11,844 nucleotides of DNA, from contig JAHEAM010000064.1 of assembly GCA_024642765.1 (NCBI GenBank), positions 1 to 11,844 of the forward strand. The letters run 5' to 3'. A program made the position numbers and the translations under genes. How positions within the stretch are numbered: the first letter of the stretch is position 1; each line of letters opens with the position of its first letter. The notes below the pieces were generated by a model. It had not been told where the DNA came from. It made no database searches and saw only the letters and a program-made list of their open reading frames with translations. Of the stretch, positions 7,178 through 11,844 are shown piece by piece. The DNA is from Planctomycetaceae bacterium (GTDB taxonomy: Bacteria; Planctomycetota; Planctomycetia; Pirellulales; Pirellulaceae).

Positions 7178-9319
7178 ATGTTCAATGCATGGAAACTGCT
7201 TGCAATAAGCGCTTGCATAATTGGGAGTGATTCACTAATGGCTCAAGAGTTGAAATACCCGGCTACGAAAACAGTCGATCAAGTCGACGAGTACTTTGGC
7301 GTCCCAATCGCCGATCCGTTTCGTTGGCTCGAAGATGATGTTCGTGTTTCCAGCGACGTGGAGGCTTGGGTTGAATCGCAATGCGCCATCACCAACGGCT
7401 ACCTTGCGTCGTTGCCGTTTCGGAAGGAAATCGAAGGCCGTCTGACGAAGTTATGGGACTACGAAAAATTTGGTGTGCCGTTCCGTGCGGGTGATCACTA
7501 TTACTTCTTCCGGAACAGTGGCCTCCAAAACCAAAGCGTTCTTTACCAACTAACGAGTCTGGATAGCGAACCCATTGAATTCATCGATCCCAACAAATGG
7601 ACAGACGACGGGACCATTGCCTTGGGCGGCATGTCATTTAGTGACGACGGCAAATACGTTGCCTACAGCACGTCTGAAGGCGGTTCCGACTGGAGCACAT
7701 GGCATGTGATGGACGTCGACAAAAAAACGTTGTTGCCGGACGAACTCAAATGGGTAAAGTTCTCGGGAGCGAGTTGGACTCCCGATGGAAAAGGCTTTTA
7801 CTACAGCCGCTTTGCTGAGCCAAAAGAGGGTGAAGCATTTCAAAGTCTGAACTTAAATCAAAAAGTATACTTCCACGTGCTAGGCACGACGCAAGACAAG
7901 GACTCTTTGGTCCATGAGGATCCGGAGAACCCCACCTGGGGATTCAATGCAGGTGTTTCGGAAGACGGTCATTTCCTCGTGATTTCAACTTGGAAAGGTA
8001 CCGATCGAAAAAATCGTCTTATGTACCGAGACTTGACGAAGACCGACTCACCAATGGTAACTTTGGTTGACAACTTTGAAACGGAATATTCGTTTCTTGG
8101 AAATCAAGGAACTCGTTTATACTTCAAGAGCGACTTCAATTCGCCCAACGGTTGCGTAATGACCATCGACGTGGCTAACGAAAATGCTGAGTGGCAAACG
8201 CTGGTTCCGGAGGCGAAAGAAACGCTGGAGGGCGCCGGAATAGTTGGCGATCTTTTGATAATCGAATATCTCAAAGACGCGGCGACCCAAGTCAATTTGT
8301 TCGATCTCGATGGCCAAGCGGTTCGGAACGTTTCACTTCCCGGGATGGGTACCGCATCGGGTTTCGGCGGTCGCCGCGACCAATTAGAGACTTTTTATTC
8401 GTTTAGTAGCTTCAATCAGCCGCCGACTGTCTATCGCTACGACTTAAAATCTGGTGACAGTTCAATGTGGCGAACGACAAAGGTGGATTTTGATCCGAAG
8501 AATTACGAGGTCAAGCAGGTCTTTTACAGCAGTACCGACGGAACAAAGATTCCAATGTTTATCGCTCACAAAAAGGGTATTGAACTCAATGGACAAAATC
8601 CGACCTTGCTGTACGGTTACGGTGGGTTCAATATTTCGTTGACACCGGGTTTTTCGGTGTCTCGTTTGCAATGGATGGAAATGGGCGGTGTGTTTGCAAT
8701 GGCCAATTTACGCGGTGGCGGTGAGTACGGTGAGTCGTGGCATAAGGCCGGTACGAAAACTCAAAAACAAAATGTTTTTGATGACTTCATTTCCGCTGCA
8801 GAATGGTTGGTCGCGAACAAGTACACAAGCCCGAAACATCTTGGCATACAAGGCGGCAGCAATGGCGGCCTTTTGGTGGGAGCCTGCCTGACTCAGCGCC
8901 CCGATTTGTTTGGAGCCTGTTTGCCAGCGGTGGGTGTAATGGACATGCTGCGATTTCAAGAGTTCACAGCAGGTCGATTTTGGGTCGATGATTATGGGTC
9001 AAGCAAAAGCTCGGCCGACGAGTTTCGCGCTCTTTACAATTATTCGCCGTATCACAACATCAAGGACGGTGTTGCCTACCCGCCGACGTTGGTCACGACT
9101 GCCGACCATGACGACCGCGTCGTACCGGGACATAGCTTCAAATTCGCGGCTCGATTGCAACAAGCCCAAACCGGGGAAAATCCAACTCTTATTCGCATCG
9201 AAACCAAAGCGGGCCACGGAGCCGGCAAACCGACCTCAAAACAAATTGAAGAGGTTGCTGATCAATGGGCCTTTTTGGCGAAACACCTGGGTCTAAAGCC
9301 AAAATTTCCGATGGAATAA
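7178..9319 (+). CDS. Exported prolyl oligopeptidase (serine peptidase family S9A)
   Basis: This enzyme cleaves short peptides after proline. The ATG at 7178 is chosen because AGAAGG (7166-7171) lies six bases upstream and the product then opens with a clean signal peptide, about 22 residues (MFNAWKLLAIS...LMA before QEL); starts at 7154 or 7157 would add eight charged residues with no ribosome binding site. Of 713 residues, about 27-430 are the N-terminal and seven-bladed propeller domain (YPATKTVDQVDEYFG, DPFRWLEDD), and about 440-705 the alpha/beta hydrolase domain. The nucleophile is Ser561 in GGSNGG, the acid Asp645 in DHDDRVVP with the substrate-binding Arg two residues later, and the base His680 in KAGHGAG. 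The oxyanion Tyr is in LLYGYGGFN. All key residues are intact and length matches the family. The signal peptide places it in the periplasm or outside, unlike the cytosolic animal enzyme. It is probably transcribed alone, ending at the hairpin 60 bases downstream. Confidence 0.95.
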   Translation: MFNAWKLLAISACIIGSDSLMAQELKYPATKTVDQVDEYFGVPIADPFRWLEDDVRVSSDVEAWVESQCAITNGYLASLPFRKEIEGRLTKLWDYEKFGVPFRAGDHYYFFRNSGLQNQSVLYQLTSLDSEPIEFIDPNKWTDDGTIALGGMSFSDDGKYVAYSTSEGGSDWSTWHVMDVDKKTLLPDELKWVKFSGASWTPDGKGFYYSRFAEPKEGEAFQSLNLNQKVYFHVLGTTQDKDSLVHEDPENPTWGFNAGVSEDGHFLVISTWKGTDRKNRLMYRDLTKTDSPMVTLVDNFETEYSFLGNQGTRLYFKSDFNSPNGCVMTIDVANENAEWQTLVPEAKETLEGAGIVGDLLIIEYLKDAATQVNLFDLDGQAVRNVSLPGMGTASGFGGRRDQLETFYSFSSFNQPPTVYRYDLKSGDSSMWRTTKVDFDPKNYEVKQVFYSSTDGTKIPMFIAHKKGIELNGQNPTLLYGYGGFNISLTPGFSVSRLQWMEMGGVFAMANLRGGGEYGESWHKAGTKTQKQNVFDDFISAAEWLVANKYTSPKHLGIQGGSNGGLLVGACLTQRPDLFGACLPAVGVMDMLRFQEFTAGRFWVDDYGSSKSSADEFRALYNYSPYHNIKDGVAYPPTLVTTADHDDRVVPGHSFKFAARLQQAQTGENPTLIRIETKAGHGAGKPTSKQIEEVADQWAFLAKHLGLKPKFPME

Positions 9320-9378
9320 CTATTGATTTGCCTTGGGAGTAGGGAATTCCATGACGATCAGTTAAACTATTTTCACTT

Positions 9379-9419
9379 GGGTCGATTGTGTTGTCACAAA
9401 CGACCCTTTGCTTTTTTTT
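9379..9419 (+). terminator. Strong terminator-type hairpin between the peptidase gene and pheA (possible attenuator)
   Basis: GGGTCG (9379-9384) pairs with CGACCC (9401-9406) and TTGTG (9386-9390) with CACAA (9395-9399), with one A-A mismatch and a TTGT loop, giving 11 bp. It is followed by TTTGC and then eight T (9412-9419). Its position 60 bases after the peptidase stop fits a terminator for that gene, but the T-tract ends only 17 bases before the pheA ATG, leaving no room for an ordinary promoter between them. Confidence 0.85.
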
Positions 9420-9436
9420 GCTTTCGACTTAACGCA

Positions 9437-10564
9437 ATGTCCGATAAGAAACCCGATTCCAATACGAACCAACAGCTCAACCAACTGCGCCAAAAAATCG
9501 ATAGTCTTGATCGGCAGTTGATTGAAATTATCAATCAACGAGCGGAGCACGTTGTCGAAGTTGGCAAGTTAAAACGGGCTGCAGGTATTCCGATTTACGC
9601 GCCGCATCGCGAGTCGGAGGTTCTCTCGCGGATCGTGAGTCACAACCAAGGTCCGATTTCAAATCGAACTTTGGAGGCCATCTATCGAGAATTGATGAGC
9701 GGCAGCTTCGCACTCGAACAACCGCTTCGCATTGGTTACCTGGGTCCGATCGGCACCTACAGCCACCTTGCCGCAAAACGACACTTTGGCGCGAGCGTGG
9801 AATATGAGAATTTGCGAGCTATCGAAGGCGTGTTTGAAGAAGTTGCTCGCGGCCATGTCGACTACGGACTGGTACCAATCGAAAACAGCACGGGCGGCGG
9901 CATTGCCGAAACGCTCGATGCCTTTTTGAACTACCACAAACAAGTTGTCATCTATGGCGAGGTCCAGCTGGCAGTTCACTTTAGTTTGCTCGCCAACTGT
10001 CAGCCACATGAAGTCAAGCGAATCTATTCGAAGCACGAAGCCTTCTCACAATGTCGAAATTGGATTGCGACTCAATATCCGCGTGTCGAATGCATACCAG
10101 CGGAGAGCACCGCCGCTGCCGTCAAGAAAGCGCGTCAGGAACTGGATGACGACCCGATGTGCGGTTGCGCGGCGATCGGTTCGACGTTGGCCGGCGAGAT
10201 TTATGACATGCACGTCTTGTTTGAGAAGATCGAAGATCGCCAAGGCAACATCACACGCTTCTTGATCTTATCGAAAAACGAAACTGAACCGAGCGACTCG
10301 GACAAAACATCGCTGATGTTTACGACCGAGGATCGCCCTGGAGCCCTTGTCGACGTTCTCAATGTCTTCAAACGCGCGGGAATTAACCTCTCACACATCG
10401 ACAAGCGCCCCAACAAAGAAGAGAATTGGGACTACACGTTTTTTGTGGATGCATTGGGTCATCGGAAAGACCTAAAATTCGCAGAAGTTCTTGGCGAGGC
10501 GCGAGCGCATTGCAAACGAATCAATGTCTTGGGGAGTTACCCTCGCAGCAAACGCGTGCTCTAG
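9437..10564 (+). CDS. pheA: Bifunctional chorismate mutase / prephenate dehydratase (P-protein) with ACT domain
   Basis: It converts chorismate to prephenate and then to phenylpyruvate, the committed steps to phenylalanine, in the cytoplasm. The ATG at 9437 is preferred over the upstream in-frame TTG at 9323, because the extra 38 codons would span the terminator hairpin and resemble nothing; no Shine-Dalgarno is visible. Of 375 residues (E. coli PheA is 386), about 12-92 are an AroQ-type mutase (LNQLRQKIDSLDRQLIEIIN, then VGKLK), about 97-278 the dehydratase (LGPIGTYSH at 102-110, ENSTGG at 149-154, and NITRF at 271-275 with the catalytic Thr-Arg-Phe), and about 290-370 the ACT domain. In that domain GALV (302-305) is kept, while the usual ESRP that helps bind phenylalanine reads DKRP (322-325). 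Feedback inhibition by phenylalanine is likely but the variant motif may change it. No other aromatic-pathway gene adjoins it. Confidence 0.95.
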   Translation: MSDKKPDSNTNQQLNQLRQKIDSLDRQLIEIINQRAEHVVEVGKLKRAAGIPIYAPHRESEVLSRIVSHNQGPISNRTLEAIYRELMSGSFALEQPLRIGYLGPIGTYSHLAAKRHFGASVEYENLRAIEGVFEEVARGHVDYGLVPIENSTGGGIAETLDAFLNYHKQVVIYGEVQLAVHFSLLANCQPHEVKRIYSKHEAFSQCRNWIATQYPRVECIPAESTAAAVKKARQELDDDPMCGCAAIGSTLAGEIYDMHVLFEKIEDRQGNITRFLILSKNETEPSDSDKTSLMFTTEDRPGALVDVLNVFKRAGINLSHIDKRPNKEENWDYTFFVDALGHRKDLKFAEVLGEARAHCKRINVLGSYPRSKRVL

Positions 10565-10715
10565 CTGTGTTGCAACGCGCCCTAATCTTCGCCCCCAAAT
10601 TGCGCAGCGGGAAATGCCAAGTGGGCGTTCGATCCGCGGACAAGTGGAACAACGTTTAGTCTTTTCGGGCGGAAACTGAATTGCAACCGCGCGCAAGAGC
10701 GCAACGAATAGGTAA

Positions 10716-11207
10716 CTACCCGTCATCTTTTTGGGTGATTGTTTTGTTTCGTCGTTTTATTAATCGGCGAATTCCCCATACAACGAAACCCAATACGAAT
10801 GCCACGCCTACTACCTGAGACCAAGCACCGACTACAACGATCTTGTGGACTAGTGAACGGTGTTTTTCAGTTGTATCAGGAAGTTGCCCCGTGTATTTGG
10901 CCACATGGTGCAAGAAGGATGTCGCCAAATTTCCCTTAGGCAACTCTTGATGACAAGCCACGCATGTTCCGTCGCGCGCAATACGATCCATTTCTTCCTT
11001 ATCGAACGAACGCGACAAATTGAAGTGATGTCCCACCGTTGCGATTTGATTTCCCATCTCGTCAACGATTTGAGACCAATCGTGGTCTAGGTTCTCAACG
11101 GCGGCGAATTGAACGCGCGTTTTGTTGGGCAAGATTTGTTTGTCCGCGGTCTCAAGATCAACGCAGATGTCTTTATTGAGTGGCCGCAAATTCTTTGCGC
11201 CATTCAT
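10716..11207 (-). CDS. C-terminal remnant of the multiheme cytochrome with membrane anchor
   Basis: The longest ATG-started frame gives 163 residues, but the same frame is open upstream to 11297 and that part still reads as cytochrome, so the ATG at 11205-11207 is probably an internal Met: the AGGA before it abuts the start codon and no signal peptide follows. Visible are DWSQIVDEMGNQIATVGHHFN (about 43-63), one intact heme motif CVACH (82-86), a cluster of His (100-101) and a single membrane helix (about 123-147) followed by RRLIKRR, which would place the heme part outside and the tail in the cytoplasm. As an independent protein it could not be exported for heme attachment except through that C-terminal helix, which argues for a remnant. 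It is convergent with pheA. Confidence 0.55.
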   Translation of the reverse strand: MNGAKNLRPLNKDICVDLETADKQILPNKTRVQFAAVENLDHDWSQIVDEMGNQIATVGHHFNLSRSFDKEEMDRIARDGTCVACHQELPKGNLATSFLHHVAKYTGQLPDTTEKHRSLVHKIVVVGAWSQVVGVAFVLGFVVWGIRRLIKRRNKTITQKDDG

Positions 11208-11289
11208 TCCTAACCCGATTGCTTTGTCTGAGACATGACGCGATTCACATGTTCGAGCGCGTTTGGTCGAAGTGTGCGGTTGTGTCGGG

Positions 11290-11844
11290 CTATGCGGCTA
11301 GCTCGGGGTGATCGTTCAATTGATCCAACTCATTGATTTTCAACGCTTCCGGCAGCGCGTCGTGGTGGTCGACGAAGACATTAGGTTCGTTTTCGGCTAA
11401 TCGTTGCATGTAGTCGCGGTAGGCTTCGCTGCCAAAGCGTCGCTTTGGGTCGGTTGGGTTTTCTACGGCATAGTTTGCGAATCGATGTTCATATCCAGTG
11501 AGGCCACCAAAGGCCCAACAGACGCCTTGGATCTTCCCGGCTTCGGTCATCATTAGGCTGCGCCATTGTGATTCGACTTGAGCCGGATGACACTGACCGC
11601 AAGTTTCGTTGTTGACCCAAGGACTGCCTGGGTCGAGGTAGAAGTCACCGCCGTGAGCGGCTTCTTTCGTTTCGGCTCTCGGATCACCGCCATGACAAAC
11701 GGTGCATCCCGCAGGGTCACCCTGTTCCGTACCGCGCGCGATGATCTGTTGCATCATCTCAGAATCGACTTGTCGAATTAACTCTAGGTCCGCATGACAC
11801 GCCATGCAACCCGATTTTGCCGCTGCTGGGAAGACGTCAACCAA
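11290..11844 (-). CDS. N-terminal fragment of multiheme cytochrome c (partial, truncated)
   Basis: The frame is open to the right edge, so the true start and any signal peptide lie outside; the first visible codon TTG need not be a start. The visible 185 or so residues hold three heme-attachment motifs: CMACH (13-17), CTVCH (47-51) in the CTVCHGGDP context, and CGQCH (82-86). A segment YEHRFANYAVENPTDPKRRFG (about 118-138) is characteristic, from memory, of a large planctomycete multiheme cytochrome family whose members continue well past this point. The product stops at HPELAA, where relatives go on into further heme motifs, so it is probably truncated. Heme would be attached in the periplasm, with a role in electron transfer; partners are unknown. 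Confidence 0.7.
   Translation of the reverse strand: MVDVFPAAAKSGCMACHADLELIRQVDSEMMQQIIARGTEQGDPAGCTVCHGGDPRAETKEAAHGGDFYLDPGSPWVNNETCGQCHPAQVESQWRSLMMTEAGKIQGVCWAFGGLTGYEHRFANYAVENPTDPKRRFGSEAYRDYMQRLAENEPNVFVDHHDALPEALKINELDQLNDHPELAA

Larger units (their letters stand above)
10716..11844 (-). pseudogene. Disrupted multiheme c-type cytochrome, two pieces in different frames (5' end outside window)
   Basis: Read leftwards from the right edge, three CxxCH heme sites in one frame stop at a TAG (11290-11292). A second frame, shifted by +1 and open from 11297, continues with text that reads as the distal part of the same kind of protein: SPTQPHTSTKRARTC, a damaged heme motif, a VGHH segment, one intact CVACH and a C-terminal membrane helix. 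Related planctomycete cytochromes, as remembered, carry several further heme sites between these parts, so the gene seems to have lost an internal block and the reading frame. The motif at 11235-11249 reads C-E-S-R-H, one base change (TGT to CGT at 11238-11240) away from CESCH. Together this suggests decay. A +1 frameshift during translation, or a sequencing error, is the alternative. Confidence 0.65.

Noticed and set aside
9323..9436. In-frame N-terminal extension of pheA containing a Phe-rich stretch (PFAFFCF), reminiscent of a Phe leader peptide
   Set aside because: There is no stop before pheA, so it cannot be a separate leader peptide, and the Phe codons come from the terminator T-tract read in frame.
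10621..10645. GTTCGATCC resembling a tRNA T-arm after pheA
   Set aside because: The flanking bases do not pair into a T-stem and no acceptor, D or anticodon arm can be drawn around it.
1..11844. CRISPR arrays, tRNA or rRNA genes, transposase genes, phage genes, toxin-antitoxin or defence genes
   Set aside because: None was found on reading both strands; there are no regularly spaced direct repeats and no protein of these families.

Overview
The window looks like chromosome of a planctomycete, most likely of the Pirellula/Rhodopirellula group. The evidence is the mix of families: a prepilin-like protein ending in an H-X9-DG motif (the DUF1559 type that planctomycetes carry in many copies), a secreted PDZ/HEAT-repeat protein of a planctomycete-type unknown family, a multiheme c-type cytochrome of the kind common there, SGNH-type domains, and several exported proteins among housekeeping genes. 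Base composition is moderate. Several starts are TTG or GTG, and Shine-Dalgarno sites are clear for some genes and absent for others. The assignment rests on remembered family features, not a database search.

Layout. (1) 1-683, +: C-terminal part of a gene cut by the left edge; it looks like an SGNH-hydrolase fold that has lost its catalytic residues. (2) 684-1071: non-coding, ending in a TATAAT box, a perfect 8-bp stem-loop just after the expected transcript start, and a strong ribosome binding site. (3) 1072-2235, +: prepilin/DUF1559-type protein, closed by a near-ideal rho-independent terminator at 2285-2320. (4) 2321-2717: no gene, but a 66-bp imperfect palindrome (2582-2647) that may be a REP/MITE-like repeat. 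(5) 2718-5099, +: exported PDZ + helical-toroid + HEAT-repeat protein. (6) 5273-7009, -, convergent with it: exported protein with four Ig-like DUF11/CARDB-type repeats. (7) 7178-9319, +, divergent from (6): exported prolyl oligopeptidase with an intact catalytic triad. (8) 9437-10564, +: PheA-type chorismate mutase/prephenate dehydratase with ACT domain, preceded by a strong terminator hairpin whose T-tract ends only 17 bases before the start codon. (9) 10716-11844, -, running off the right edge: a broken multiheme cytochrome c, in two pieces in different frames.

The genes do not form an obvious single pathway. Most are separate transcription units bounded by terminators or by opposite orientation. 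The shared theme is the cell envelope: exported peptidase, exported repeat proteins, pseudopilin-like protein and membrane-anchored cytochrome. pheA is the one clear cytoplasmic biosynthetic gene.

No coherent undescribed multi-gene system is evident. The points most worth a second look are the decayed multiheme cytochrome (apparent internal deletion plus a heme motif CxxCH changed to CESRH), the terminator-like hairpin jammed against pheA, the palindromic element at 2582-2647, and the catalytically dead SGNH domain at the left edge.
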